From JAJZOM01 sp046703545 (lineage in GTDB: Archaea > Thermoplasmatota > Thermoplasmata > Thermoplasmatales > Thermoplasmataceae): 48,596 nt of DNA. Below are positions 31,767 through 40,573 of the stretch, piece by piece. Location: contig JBJKSX010000034.1 in assembly GCA_046703545.1 (NCBI GenBank), forward strand, positions 1 to 48,596, in the 5' to 3' direction. Position 1 is the stretch's first letter. Each line of letters opens with the position of its first letter. Under the pieces are notes generated by a model, which ran no database searches, was not told the DNA's origin, and saw only the letters and a list, made by a program, of their open reading frames with translations. A program made the position numbers and the translations under genes.

Positions 31767-32015
31767 ATGATCACAGAAGATCACAGGAATGTGTCCTGTG
31801 GGGGCGACCCGTTCAATTATCTCAAGAGTGTCCTGAAGGGGCTGAATATCCAGCTGGAACCCGGCCAGGACGCTGAAGTGCTGGTGCTGAAGGAAAAATT
31901 CCCGTATACAAGGGATATTTTTGAAGGGCTCGCGAGAAGCACTAAACTGTCGTTGGTGGATCTCAAGGAAGAAGGCACAGACTTCAGGCTCCTGGTGAGA
32001 AAGCTTGCACAGTAG
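31767..32015 (+). CDS. TusA/SirA-like fold protein with altered active-site motif
   Basis: 82 residues with the TusA order: an N-terminal Cys (VSCGGDPFNYLKSVLKGLN), a strand GQDAEVLVLKEKF, a helix DIFEGLARSTKLSLVDLKEE and a final strand DFRLLVRKL. TusA proteins carry persulfide on the Cys of a C-P-x-P motif for tRNA thiolation or sulfur trafficking. Here the Cys is kept but the next residues are G-G-D-P, so sulfur transfer is possible but unproven. It has its own leaderless promoter and lies just before gyrB. The match is by pattern only. Confidence 0.55.
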   Translation: MITEDHRNVSCGGDPFNYLKSVLKGLNIQLEPGQDAEVLVLKEKFPYTRDIFEGLARSTKLSLVDLKEEGTDFRLLVRKLAQ

Positions 32016-32089
32016 CATTTTCCTGAGGAAAAGGATATTAAGGGACTCATATCTGGTTTATGGTGAAACTACTGTACGGTTTATTCAAC

Positions 32090-32094
32090 GGTGA
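32090..32094 (+). promoter_or_regulatory. gyrB: SD of gyrB
   Basis: GGTGA, five bases before ATG 32100. It overlaps the alternative GTG start at 32091 and so favours the ATG. Confidence 0.6.
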
Positions 32095-32099
32095 ATTCA

Positions 32100-34040
32100 A
32101 TGGAAAATTATGACTCTTCTCAGATTCAGATTCTCGAGGGACTTAAGGCGGTTAGAAAAGTCCCTGGGATGTATATCGGTTCGACTGACATAAGGGGCCT
32201 TCACCACCTGGTTTACGAAGTTGTGGACAACGGTGTGGATGAAGTCAATGCAGGCGTGGCCAAAAACATCTGGATCACAATATACCCTGACAAATCAATA
32301 AGCATCGAGGATGACGGCAGAGGGATTCCAGTTGACCTCCACCCAAAATACAAGAAGCCCGGCCTGGAAATTGTGATGACTGAATTGCACAGTGGTGCAA
32401 AGTTCGACAAGAAGGTTTACAAGATAACCGGTGGACTTCATGGTGTGGGAGTTCACGTTGTAAACGCACTTTCGTCAAGGCTCACAGCCATTGTCAAGAA
32501 AGATGGCAAAATATACTACGAGGAATTCAGGCAGGGAATTCCGGCCACCAAACTGTTGAACGTGGACACCAAGGAATTCCTGAACAATCCCCCAGAAGAA
32601 CTCAAGCAGGTGGAACTGAAACTGAACAAGGACCATGGGACAATAATCTGGTTCTACCCTGACCCTGAAATATTCGAAACACTTGATTTTTCATACAGCA
32701 CCCTTCTGGAGAGAATCAGGGACCTGGCATTCCTGAACCCCGTTCTCACATTCACTATGGAGGACCGGAGAACAGGCAAGCAGGAGACACTTCATTTTGA
32801 AGGGGGCCTGTCCTCTTTCGTTGAATACATGGGAGAGGGTTATTCCCCTGTTCACAAGGAGATAATTGCGCATAAGGTGGAAGAGGACAAGGGGATTGTT
32901 GAATTCGCTTTCCAATATAACACGGGCGTTTCAGAGACTCTTGAGAGTTTCGTCAACAACATTAGCACTGTTGAGGGCGGAACCCACGTTGCAGGTTTCA
33001 GGGCAGGGCTATCCCGGGCAATCCAGGATTATGCCAAGAACAAGAACATGATCAAGGGTGTTGACGCCATCACCGGGGATGATGTGAGGGAAGGAATAGT
33101 AGCAGTACTGCACTTGAAGATACTCAACCCCCAGTTTGAGGGCCAGACAAAGTCAAAACTGGGAAACAGCGAGGCGCGCGGACTTGTGCAGAAAGTGACA
33201 GCTTCCTACCTCAAGGAATATTTTGAGTCATTCCCCAACATCGCTGACCAGATTGTAAAGAGGGCAATAGCAGCTGCAGCCGCCAGGGAAGCATCAAGGA
33301 AGGCGAGGGACCTTGTCAGGAGAAAGTCCGCGCTTGAAGGCGGCGGCCTCCCGGGAAAGCTTGCTGACTGCTCATCCAACGATAACACCCGCACTGAGCT
33401 CTACATAGTGGAGGGCAATTCTGCGGGAGGAACAGCCAAACAGGCCAGAGACAGGGAGTTCCAGGCTATACTTCCACTCAGGGGCAAAATTCTCAATGTG
33501 GAGAAGGCCAGTGACATAAAGACACTTGCAAACCAGATCATAAGGGACCTCATTACCGCAATGGGGACAAGCATCAAGGAAGACATCGACCTGAACAAGC
33601 TAAGGTACGGCAAGATAATCATCATGACGGATGCTGATGTGGATGGCGCTCACATCAGGACACTTCTTCTCACGTTCTTCCACAAATATTCAAAGGAACT
33701 GATCACCAATGGGAAGATATTCTTCGCACAGCCACCACTTTACAGAATACAGAAGGGTGACAGGGTTGAGTATGTCTATTCAGAAAAGGACAAGGACGCA
33801 ACAGCAAAGAGCATGGGGGCCAATGCAATAACGCAGAGGTTCAAGGGCCTTGGCGAAATGAATCCTGCACAGTTGTGGGAAACGACCATGAATCCAGAGA
33901 CAAGAAGGCTGGTGGAAGTCACCATCGATGATTCGGCATATGCAGACAGGCTTTTCTCCATCCTAATGGGCGACAAGGTCGAACCAAGGAGAAAATTCAT
34001 TGAGGAGAATGCCCAGATGGTCTCCAATATAGATCTGTGA
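32100..34040 (+). CDS. gyrB: DNA gyrase subunit B
   Basis: 646 residues. GHKL ATPase: HHLVYEVVDNGVDEVNAG with Glu40 and Asn44, EDDGRGIPVD with Asp71, and TGGLHGVGVHVVNAL. Transducer domain, then TOPRIM: ELYIVEGNSAGGTAKQARDR and ILNVEKA, and the acidic MTDADVDGAHI. The length and lack of an insert match the short bacterial-type GyrB found in Thermoplasmata and other archaea that took gyrase from bacteria. With GyrA it adds negative supercoils using ATP. Start ATG 32100 is supported by GGTGA; GTG 32091 is an alternative. gyrA follows nine bases later. Confidence 0.96.
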   Translation: MENYDSSQIQILEGLKAVRKVPGMYIGSTDIRGLHHLVYEVVDNGVDEVNAGVAKNIWITIYPDKSISIEDDGRGIPVDLHPKYKKPGLEIVMTELHSGAKFDKKVYKITGGLHGVGVHVVNALSSRLTAIVKKDGKIYYEEFRQGIPATKLLNVDTKEFLNNPPEELKQVELKLNKDHGTIIWFYPDPEIFETLDFSYSTLLERIRDLAFLNPVLTFTMEDRRTGKQETLHFEGGLSSFVEYMGEGYSPVHKEIIAHKVEEDKGIVEFAFQYNTGVSETLESFVNNISTVEGGTHVAGFRAGLSRAIQDYAKNKNMIKGVDAITGDDVREGIVAVLHLKILNPQFEGQTKSKLGNSEARGLVQKVTASYLKEYFESFPNIADQIVKRAIAAAAAREASRKARDLVRRKSALEGGGLPGKLADCSSNDNTRTELYIVEGNSAGGTAKQARDREFQAILPLRGKILNVEKASDIKTLANQIIRDLITAMGTSIKEDIDLNKLRYGKIIIMTDADVDGAHIRTLLLTFFHKYSKELITNGKIFFAQPPLYRIQKGDRVEYVYSEKDKDATAKSMGANAITQRFKGLGEMNPAQLWETTMNPETRRLVEVTIDDSAYADRLFSILMGDKVEPRRKFIEENAQMVSNIDL

Positions 34041-34049
34041 GGTGTAAAA

Positions 34050-36464
34050 GTGGTAGAGAAGAGACCAATTGAAAATGAAATCAAACAATCATATCTAGAA
34101 TATGCAATGAGCGTCATTGTCTCCAGGGCTATCCCGGAGGTAAGGGACGGACTCAAGCCTGTTCAGAGAAGAATTCTGTATGCAATGAGTGAACTGGGTT
34201 TCACCCACGACAAGCCTTACAAGAAATCGGCAAGGATTGTGGGAGAAACAATGGGTAAGTACCATCCGCATGGTGACAGCGCCATATACGATACGCTCGC
34301 CAGAATGGCCCAGGATTTCTCATTCAGGTATCCATTGATTGATGGTCAGGGGAATTTCGGTTCCATTGACGGGGACCTTCCGGGTGCAATGAGGTACACG
34401 GAAGCAAGAATGGCCCGCTTATCCGAGGAAATGATCCACGACATTGACAAGGACACAGTTCCCTTCAGGCTCAATTTCGATGGGTCCTTGGAGGAGCCTG
34501 AATTCCTGCCGACCAAGGTCCCGAACCTCCTCATAAACGGAACTTCTGGGATTGCGGTTGGAATGGCAACAAACATGGTTCCGCACAATCTCAAGGAGGT
34601 CTGCGATGCGATAATATTTGCCCTGGATCACGAGGAATACGATGTACCCGACCTGCTAAAGATCATCAAGGGCCCAGACTTCCCCGGAGGGGGCATTTCA
34701 TTCTACACCCCTGAACTTGTGGATGCCTACACAACAGGAAAGGGAAAGGTCATATCCCAGGGGGAAGTTGAGCTTTCAGAACCAAAACGCATCATAATCA
34801 CAAGCCTCCCATACACAGTGAACAAGGCGGTCTTCGTCCAGCATGTCGCCGAGCACGTTAAGAATGAAGTGCTCAAGGGCATAACAGACATAAGGGACGA
34901 AAGCGACCGCACGGGCATGAGGGTCGTGATCAAGGTAAGGGATGATGACATGAAGAGCCTCATACTGAACCAGCTCTATGAGCACACAGAACTGGAATCA
35001 TCCATGGGAATCACCAACCTGGTGCTGATGGAAAACCAGCCAAAGACACTCAACCTCAAGGAACTGATTCAGACATTTATTGCCCACAGGCTTGAGGTCA
35101 TAGTGAAGAGGTCCCAATTCGACCTCGGAAAGCTGAGGGCCAGAGAGCACATTCTCATTGGCCTTTCCAGGGCCCTTGAAGACATAGACAGGGTAATTGA
35201 ACTCATCAGGAAGGCCAAAGATGTTCCCGCTGCCAGATCCGCGCTAATGGGGAATTTTGATCTTGATGAGATACAGACAAATGCAATTCTTGAGTTGCGC
35301 CTGCAGAAACTCACAACACTCGAAGTGAGCAAGGTGCTGGAGGAGCTTAAGGAAGTCAGGGAAAAGATCTCTGAACTTGAGGGAATCCTCGCAGACGAGG
35401 GAAAGCGCAAGGACATGATCAAGGACGAGATAAGGGAACTCTCCAAGAAATATGGGGACAAGAGGCGCACAAAGATAACCTACAGGCAGGTCAAGGGGCG
35501 TGCTGTTGAGGACCTGATACCTAGGGAAGATGACGTGCTTATACTCAGTGAAGGGAACCTGCTGAAGAGGGTCTCACTGGAGGAATACAGGGCCCAGAGA
35601 AGAGGGGGAAAGGGCATCATCACTTCCACAAGAAGGGAAGACAGCATCAGGAGTGTTGTTTCATGCAGTTCCCACGATGAAATATTCTTCTTCACAAACA
35701 CTGGAAGAGTGCTGAAAGCAAAGGCCTACGAGATTGAAAAGAAGTCAAGAAAATCAGTTGGCGTTTCAGCCGCTACCTATCTGTCACTTTCCGAGGGAGA
35801 GACAGTCAAGCAGATAATGAAGGTCTTCGAGGACAAGAAAGCATTCCTTATGATACTTACAAGGAATGGGTTCATAAAGAGAACCGCGGCCGCAAGCCTG
35901 TTTGACATGAGGGCCAGCGGGCTCAAGATCATAGCACTCGGAGAAGATGATGAGGTCGTTGCAGTTGAAGCCACAAGCGTTCCAAAGGCAAATGCAGTGG
36001 TGATATCAAGTGAGGGAAGGGCCTCAGTGTTCAAGCTGTCAGAGGTCAGGACAACCGGGAGGACATCAAGAGGGGTTCGTGCAATGAGGCTCAGGAACAA
36101 GGATTACGTGCTCACAGGCTTCGTTTCACAGGACCACCAGGAGATTCTGACCATCTCAGAGAACGGAATTGGAAAGAGGACCCCATTGAGCCAGTTTACA
36201 GTTCACCACAGGGGGACGGGAGGCAATTTTGTATTCAAGCAGAATGCACGGACTGGAAGGCTGGTAAAGGCCATACCCGTTGCCAAGGACGACGAGATCA
36301 TCATTGTGACAAAGAACGAGAAAACAATAAGGCTCAAGGTCTCAGACATAAGGAGCCAGGCCCGTGTAACATCCGGTGTGAAACTGATCGGGGTGGACGA
36401 AGGGGACTGGGTCATAGAACTCTCAAGAGTTGAGAAATCCGAGGAAGGGGAGGAAGAACAGTGA
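34050..36464 (+). CDS. gyrA: DNA gyrase subunit A
   Basis: 804 residues, GTG start with GAGGTG (34039-34044) five bases upstream. The winged-helix catalytic region has KPVQRRILYAM, HPHGDSAIYDTL and PGAMRYTEARM with the DNA-cleaving Tyr116. The coiled-coil arm includes EDIDRVIELIRKAKDVPAAR and the C-gate helices. The C-terminal pinwheel carries a complete GyrA box, QRRGGKG at 516-522, which is the mark of true gyrase rather than topoisomerase IV, so negative supercoiling is expected. It pairs with gyrB; the stop overlaps the start of hom by four bases. Confidence 0.96.
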   Translation: MVEKRPIENEIKQSYLEYAMSVIVSRAIPEVRDGLKPVQRRILYAMSELGFTHDKPYKKSARIVGETMGKYHPHGDSAIYDTLARMAQDFSFRYPLIDGQGNFGSIDGDLPGAMRYTEARMARLSEEMIHDIDKDTVPFRLNFDGSLEEPEFLPTKVPNLLINGTSGIAVGMATNMVPHNLKEVCDAIIFALDHEEYDVPDLLKIIKGPDFPGGGISFYTPELVDAYTTGKGKVISQGEVELSEPKRIIITSLPYTVNKAVFVQHVAEHVKNEVLKGITDIRDESDRTGMRVVIKVRDDDMKSLILNQLYEHTELESSMGITNLVLMENQPKTLNLKELIQTFIAHRLEVIVKRSQFDLGKLRAREHILIGLSRALEDIDRVIELIRKAKDVPAARSALMGNFDLDEIQTNAILELRLQKLTTLEVSKVLEELKEVREKISELEGILADEGKRKDMIKDEIRELSKKYGDKRRTKITYRQVKGRAVEDLIPREDDVLILSEGNLLKRVSLEEYRAQRRGGKGIITSTRREDSIRSVVSCSSHDEIFFFTNTGRVLKAKAYEIEKKSRKSVGVSAATYLSLSEGETVKQIMKVFEDKKAFLMILTRNGFIKRTAAASLFDMRASGLKIIALGEDDEVVAVEATSVPKANAVVISSEGRASVFKLSEVRTTGRTSRGVRAMRLRNKDYVLTGFVSQDHQEILTISENGIGKRTPLSQFTVHHRGTGGNFVFKQNARTGRLVKAIPVAKDDEIIIVTKNEKTIRLKVSDIRSQARVTSGVKLIGVDEGDWVIELSRVEKSEEGEEEQ

Positions 36465-37462
36465 AAATTGCAATTCTCGGCCTGGGAAACGTCGGAACCA
36501 ACTTTCTGAGGATACTTGACGAAAGCGGGAAGACTCTTGAGGATTCCTGCGGCACAAGAATAGATCTGAGTTTCGCCGCTGATTCAAGGCATATTGTGGC
36601 TGTGGAGGGCGGGAAAAGGGCCCGCGAGCTTCTCAAAGCCAAAGAGTCAGGAGACATCTCCGCCCACTTCAGGAAAGTGGACTTGAATGAAGTGCTTGAC
36701 TCTGGCATAGATGTGCTTGTGGACATGTCAGCAGCATCAAAGGATGGCAACCGCGAAAAGGAAATTTACCTTGCAGCCTTTGCCAAAGGCATCCACGTTG
36801 TCACCGCCAACAAGTCCCCACTTGCTCTGCACTGGCCGGAGATAGTTCCAGTTGCAAGAAGTATGGGCCTCAGGGTCCTCTATGAGTCAACAGTGGCCGG
36901 AGGGGTTCCACTCTTTAATTTCGTGAAATACAGCTGCGGCCCTTCGGAGGTCAGGGGGTTCCGTGGCATCGTCAGCCTTTCAGCAAATTTCATACACAAA
37001 ATGATGCTTGAAGGGAAATCCTTCCAGGAAGCAGTCAAGGTCGCCCAGGACATGGGCGTGGCTGAGGCAGATTATACAGATGACACTTCAGGACTTGACG
37101 CAGCAAGAAAATGCGTCATTCTTGCAAATGCCCTTTTTGGAGAAAATCTCACCCTCAATGACATCTCATACTCAGGAATTCCAGAACTGGATGAAAGAGA
37201 GGTCAAATCGCACGGACAAGTCATGAGGCTCATTACGGAAGTGTGGAAGAAGAATGGAAGTGTGACGCTGAGTACAGGCTTCAGGAGGCTTGAAACAGGG
37301 GATTATCTTCTCACCCTAGGCCAATCGTCACTTGGTTATGAACTGTCAACCGACAACAATGGCATTCTCAGGGTGTCCAGTGCAGAGGATGGGCCAAGGG
37401 AAACAGCCTCCGGCGTGATGAATGATGTGCTAATTCTTGCCAGAGAGTCGGGTTCCAGGTGA
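36461..37462 (+). CDS. hom: Homoserine dehydrogenase
   Basis: 333 residues. A Rossmann start MKIAILGLGNVGTNFLRIL is followed by the NAD(P) and substrate segment VDMSAASKDGNREKEIYLAA, VVTANKSPLALHW, and YESTVAGGVPLFNFV (the E-x-T-V-x-x-G-x-P signature), then EADYTDDTSGLDAARKCVIL with the catalytic acidic residues. It reduces aspartate semialdehyde to homoserine, the branch point to threonine and methionine. There is no ACT domain, so no internal feedback site is visible. The GTG start overlaps the gyrA stop by four bases, an odd pairing for a biosynthetic gene. thrB is at 4267-5208 in another unit. Confidence 0.93.
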   Translation: MKIAILGLGNVGTNFLRILDESGKTLEDSCGTRIDLSFAADSRHIVAVEGGKRARELLKAKESGDISAHFRKVDLNEVLDSGIDVLVDMSAASKDGNREKEIYLAAFAKGIHVVTANKSPLALHWPEIVPVARSMGLRVLYESTVAGGVPLFNFVKYSCGPSEVRGFRGIVSLSANFIHKMMLEGKSFQEAVKVAQDMGVAEADYTDDTSGLDAARKCVILANALFGENLTLNDISYSGIPELDEREVKSHGQVMRLITEVWKKNGSVTLSTGFRRLETGDYLLTLGQSSLGYELSTDNNGILRVSSAEDGPRETASGVMNDVLILARESGSR

Positions 37463-38474
37463 AAATCACTGGGTTTTTACATTATTTGGGGATTGGGGGC
37501 CTGCAGTGACATCGGTAAAACGGCATGAGGTGCCCATAGCAATAAGGGCATTGAAAACAGCAAACATCTACGAGATCAGCTCAGACAAGCACATCCTGGT
37601 AGACACAGGCATGTCTCCAGCATCAAGGGAATTCCTCGTGAATGAAGGGGTGGACATATCCGGCCTTGACATGATAGTGATGACCCATCTTCATGTGGAT
37701 CACATCGGAGGTGCAGAGGCAATAAAGGGGAACTCCGGGACACCACTGGCCATTGGAAAGGCAGATGCTGCAAGAGTTAGGAAGATTCAGGAGGATCCTG
37801 AAGGGTTCAAGAAGTTTCTGGAAACACAGCTTGGCTCCAATGGTACGCCTCCTTCCATTGTCTCACAGATAGTCGGAAGGCATTCTGTTCTGGACAATGT
37901 GGGCCTATACAAGGACATTGAATTTGACATTGAGTTTGATGGCGGTGAGCAGATTGCCGACAATGTTACGGTCATCAGGAATCCTGGGCATTCGCCCGGC
38001 TCCATGTCCCTCTATCTCAGGGACAGCGGCAAACTTCTCACGGGGGACCATTTGCTTCCAGGGATAACTCCAAACATCAGTTTCTATGACAGTGGATCAG
38101 ACATGTTGGGCCTTTACATTTCCAGCCTGAAGGAGACCAGGGGACTTAAGCCCACCATGGTGCTCCCCGGGCACAGGGACCCATTTGAGAACGGAATTGG
38201 CCGGATTGACCAGATACTGGAGCACCACCGGGAGAGGCTCAACGAAATTCTGGCTCACATGGGGGAATGGAGCAGTGCCTTTGACGTGGCTTCCAGAATA
38301 CCGTGGAGCAGGGGGAGGAAACTTGATTCCATGAACCTTATGGAAATGAATTTCGCAATCGGGGAATCGGTCACACATCTCACATACCTTTCCAATGCAG
38401 GTCATGCAGAAAAAAGGGAAGTTGGCGGCATCGTGCAGTACCGCTCAAATGGTTATCGCGTGAGCGACCTGTAG
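37437..38474 (+). CDS. MBL-fold metallo-hydrolase
   Basis: 345 residues from TTG 37437, which overlaps hom by 26 bases; GTG 37506 is an alternative start. The metal motif VMTHLHVDHIGGAEAI is complete (H-x-H-x-D-H), followed by NPGHSPGSMSLYL, TGDHLLPGI and VLPGHRDPF, giving all the usual ligands for two metals. The C-terminal 80 residues are helical, as in lactonase or glyoxalase-like members. The substrate is unknown. It is the last gene of the gyrB-gyrA-hom unit, and its 3' end overlaps the convergent aldo/keto reductase by 22 bases. Confidence 0.87.
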   Translation: MPESRVPGENHWVFTLFGDWGPAVTSVKRHEVPIAIRALKTANIYEISSDKHILVDTGMSPASREFLVNEGVDISGLDMIVMTHLHVDHIGGAEAIKGNSGTPLAIGKADAARVRKIQEDPEGFKKFLETQLGSNGTPPSIVSQIVGRHSVLDNVGLYKDIEFDIEFDGGEQIADNVTVIRNPGHSPGSMSLYLRDSGKLLTGDHLLPGITPNISFYDSGSDMLGLYISSLKETRGLKPTMVLPGHRDPFENGIGRIDQILEHHRERLNEILAHMGEWSSAFDVASRIPWSRGRKLDSMNLMEMNFAIGESVTHLTYLSNAGHAEKREVGGIVQYRSNGYRVSDL

Positions 38475-39250
38475 TCGTCAGGAGACAGGTTTATTTCAGA
38501 GGCTTTCAGCAGTTCGTCCAGATGATCCTTGTTTGAAGTTTTGGGTATGGGGTATGCTCTCTCCATGACGTATCTCAGGGCCATCTGCACTCCGGTTGCA
38601 TGATATTTGTCCGCCATGCGGGACAGGTTGCTCAAGCCAGACATCTTCCCCCTCATAATGGGGGTGTATGCTATTACGTCAATCCCGTTCTCTTCGCAGA
38701 ATGGTATGACATCATTCTCCGGGCTTCTGTTGCTGAAGTTGTACTCAACCTGGTTTGCGCATATTTTATTGTCTTTAGCAGCTGCCATTGCATCCTTCAT
38801 CAGAGGAACAGTGAAATTGCTCACACCAATGTTTTTCACCATTCCGCTTGCGACAAGCTCCTCCATTGCAGAGATGGTTTCCTTGATGGGAATCTCTGGG
38901 TTTGGCCAGTGTATCAGGTAAAGGTCCATATATGGAGTCTGCAGCCTCTCAAGGCTTTTCTCGGCTGATTTAAGGACTGAATCATGGTGCAGGTTGTTGT
39001 TCATGACTTTGGAAATGACAAAAAGGTCTTCCCGCTTGTAATTGGAAATAGCATCTCCTACAACTTCTTCTGTGTGTCCTGCTGCATACATTTCCGCTGT
39101 ATCAATGACGTTGACCCCTTTCTCTATGGCATATCTGATGGCTTCAATGTGAACATCTTCCTTGCCTTTTTCAGGAGACATGCGGCCTCCCATGCCAAAT
39201 GTGCCCAGGCCAATTCCTGAAACCTTCCTTCCGCAGAGTGTGTTTTTCAT
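38453..39250 (-). CDS. Aldo/keto reductase
   Basis: 265 residues of a TIM-barrel reductase. The catalytic tetrad is visible: Asp50 and Tyr55 in NVIDTAEMYAAG, Lys81 in VISKVM, and His114 in YLIHWPNP. The C-terminal NADPH region has PIPKTSNKDHLDEL (K-T/S-x-x-x-x-x-x-x-N/D). It would reduce an aldehyde or ketone with NAD(P)H in the cytoplasm; the substrate is not known. It is a single gene; the 22-base tail-to-tail overlap with the MBL gene is unusual but both frames are well supported by motifs. Confidence 0.9.
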   Translation of the reverse strand: MKNTLCGRKVSGIGLGTFGMGGRMSPEKGKEDVHIEAIRYAIEKGVNVIDTAEMYAAGHTEEVVGDAISNYKREDLFVISKVMNNNLHHDSVLKSAEKSLERLQTPYMDLYLIHWPNPEIPIKETISAMEELVASGMVKNIGVSNFTVPLMKDAMAAAKDNKICANQVEYNFSNRSPENDVIPFCEENGIDVIAYTPIMRGKMSGLSNLSRMADKYHATGVQMALRYVMERAYPIPKTSNKDHLDELLKASEINLSPDDYRSLTR

Positions 39251-39313
39251 AGCTTCGTATAATGTTTTTAGTTAAAAATAATTTTGAAGTTGCGGGTGTG
39301 ATTTTAACAACAC

Positions 39314-39565
39314 TCATTCCTCAAGATATGAATGGTCTGGTAGATCGGATATGTTCAGTTCAGGGTGCTTGGCTTTCCATTCATCAAGGGTCATCTTTCC
39401 GGTGGGCTTTACCGGGTCGAATTTGACTTCGCCACATTTGGGGCATCTCATGCTGAGTTCATTGAAAATATGGGGCTTGAAAATGTCAGAGGCAACAAAT
39501 ACGTGCTCGAAAGTCTCGCCACAATTTTTGCAGTGAATTTCCCAGATATGCACTTTCTTTTCCAT
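39314..39565 (-). CDS. Small zinc-ribbon protein
   Basis: 83 residues: HCKNCGETFEHVFVASDIFK, later MRCPKCGEVKFDPVKPTGKM, giving a C-x2-C ... C-x2-C ribbon, and an acidic tail. The frame opens 38 codons further upstream into the neighbour's promoter, but that part looks non-coding, and homologous-looking sequence starts at MEKKVHIWEIHC. A TATA-like element (GATACTTATTC) is about 25 bases before ATG 39565. It is divergent from the flavin-reductase-like gene at 39661. The family is not recognised. Confidence 0.65.
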   Translation of the reverse strand: MEKKVHIWEIHCKNCGETFEHVFVASDIFKPHIFNELSMRCPKCGEVKFDPVKPTGKMTLDEWKAKHPELNISDLPDHSYLEE

Positions 39566-39660
39566 GAAAGTATAATAAATGTGGGAATAAGTATCTTTAC
39601 AGCCCTGTTGCCGTTGGATCAATGGAAGTAATATAATCCACCCATGATTATCTATTTCAT

Positions 39661-40263
39661 ATGTACAACCCATCTCCATTCAAAACCTTAGAGAAAAAGC
39701 AGATCTTAGACTTTCTGAAGGAATTCAATTTTGGAACAATTTTTGCAGTCGCAGATGGAGAAATGTGGACTGCCAGCCTTCCAATGCTGGCTGATGATTC
39801 AATCTCAACCATTTCTGGGCACTTTGCCGCAGCAAATCAGATATGGAAGCATATAGATGGGAAGGAAGTGATGGTGGTCTTTCAGGGGCCTAACCACTAC
39901 ATCTCCCCTTCATGGTATGGTGAGGAGTATGCAGTCCCAACCTGGAATTATCTTTCTGCTGTCGCAAGAGGTAAGGTCAGGATTCTGCAGGATGATGGTG
40001 ATAAGATGAGGATTGTGGATGAACTCTCAGACTTTCACGAAGGCAGGATTGGGCAGGGCTGGAAGGCAGACTGGGAAGAACCGAGGTACACTGCCCAACT
40101 GAAGGCCATTGTGGCATTTGAGATTCACATAGACGACATTGAACTTAAGAGGAAACTCAGTCAAAATCATCCCCGGGACAAGACACGGAACGTTTCGGAA
40201 CATCTGTTGGGGATGAATGACAGGGATGCAGCTTACATAGGGAATCTGATGAGGGGCCTGTGA
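39661..40263 (+). CDS. PaiB-like FMN-binding split-barrel protein
   Basis: 200 residues. Characteristic pieces are GTIFAVADGEMWTASLPMLA, then SGHFAAANQIWKHIDGKEV (H-x-A-x-x-N), VVFQGPNHYISPSWY and VPTWNYLSAVARGKVRIL. This is the PaiB family (FMN-binding negative transcriptional regulator), a flavin split-barrel first described in Bacillus; enzymatic roles are also likely. GTAATATAATCC (39628-39639) is about 27 bases before the ATG, so the gene is probably leaderless. It is a single gene; redox sensing or flavin-dependent detoxification is only a guess. Confidence 0.85.
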   Translation: MYNPSPFKTLEKKQILDFLKEFNFGTIFAVADGEMWTASLPMLADDSISTISGHFAAANQIWKHIDGKEVMVVFQGPNHYISPSWYGEEYAVPTWNYLSAVARGKVRILQDDGDKMRIVDELSDFHEGRIGQGWKADWEEPRYTAQLKAIVAFEIHIDDIELKRKLSQNHPRDKTRNVSEHLLGMNDRDAAYIGNLMRGL

Positions 40264-40379
40264 TCATCAAGGATTAGGTAAAATTGGGCATTTCACTGCA
40301 TATGACACTGCAGGGGGACTCATTTTCTCATTTGTCAGACAGACAAAAAATGTGATATTCCTAAAAATTCTATTGATTT

Positions 40380-40547
40380 ATGGAATTTCCAGCAAAAGTC
40401 GGGAAAAAATTTGTCATACAGATCCCAAAGAACATTCGAGATTATGAGGAACTTTTTGAAGGCGATACAATTGTTGTCTCAGTTCAGAAGAGGGATAGCA
40501 TTGAACGGGCCAAAATAAGGCTTGAAAGCATTTGGGCCAGCCATTAG
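40380..40547 (+). CDS. AbrB/SpoVT-type swapped-hairpin DNA-binding protein, 55 residues
   Basis: A short frame from ATG 40380 to TAG 40545-40547. The product starts MEFPAKVGKKFVIQIPKNIR and continues DYEELFEGDTIVVSVQK, the AbrB/MazE-type pattern: K-v-g-k-k-f-x-I-x-I-P-k-x-i-R-x-x-x-x-x-x-x-G-D-x-v-x-v-x-V. Such proteins are antitoxins or stand-alone archaeal regulators that bind DNA as dimers. The last 15 residues are a short helix. No toxin gene lies beside it, so a regulator is likelier than half of a toxin-antitoxin pair. It faces the next gene, with 26 bases between stops. Confidence 0.7.
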   Translation: MEFPAKVGKKFVIQIPKNIRDYEELFEGDTIVVSVQKRDSIERAKIRLESIWASH

Positions 40548-40573
40548 CCGGTTGCTGTTGTGGTACATGAAAT

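Noticed and set aside
32018..32032. TTTTCC-TGA-GGAAAA hairpin before gyrB
   Set aside because: Three-base loop and no T tract after it; not a convincing terminator or attenuator.
35069..36100. Long Ser/Leu-rich minus-strand frames inside gyrA
   Set aside because: Composition typical of antisense shadows; gyrA motifs are continuous.
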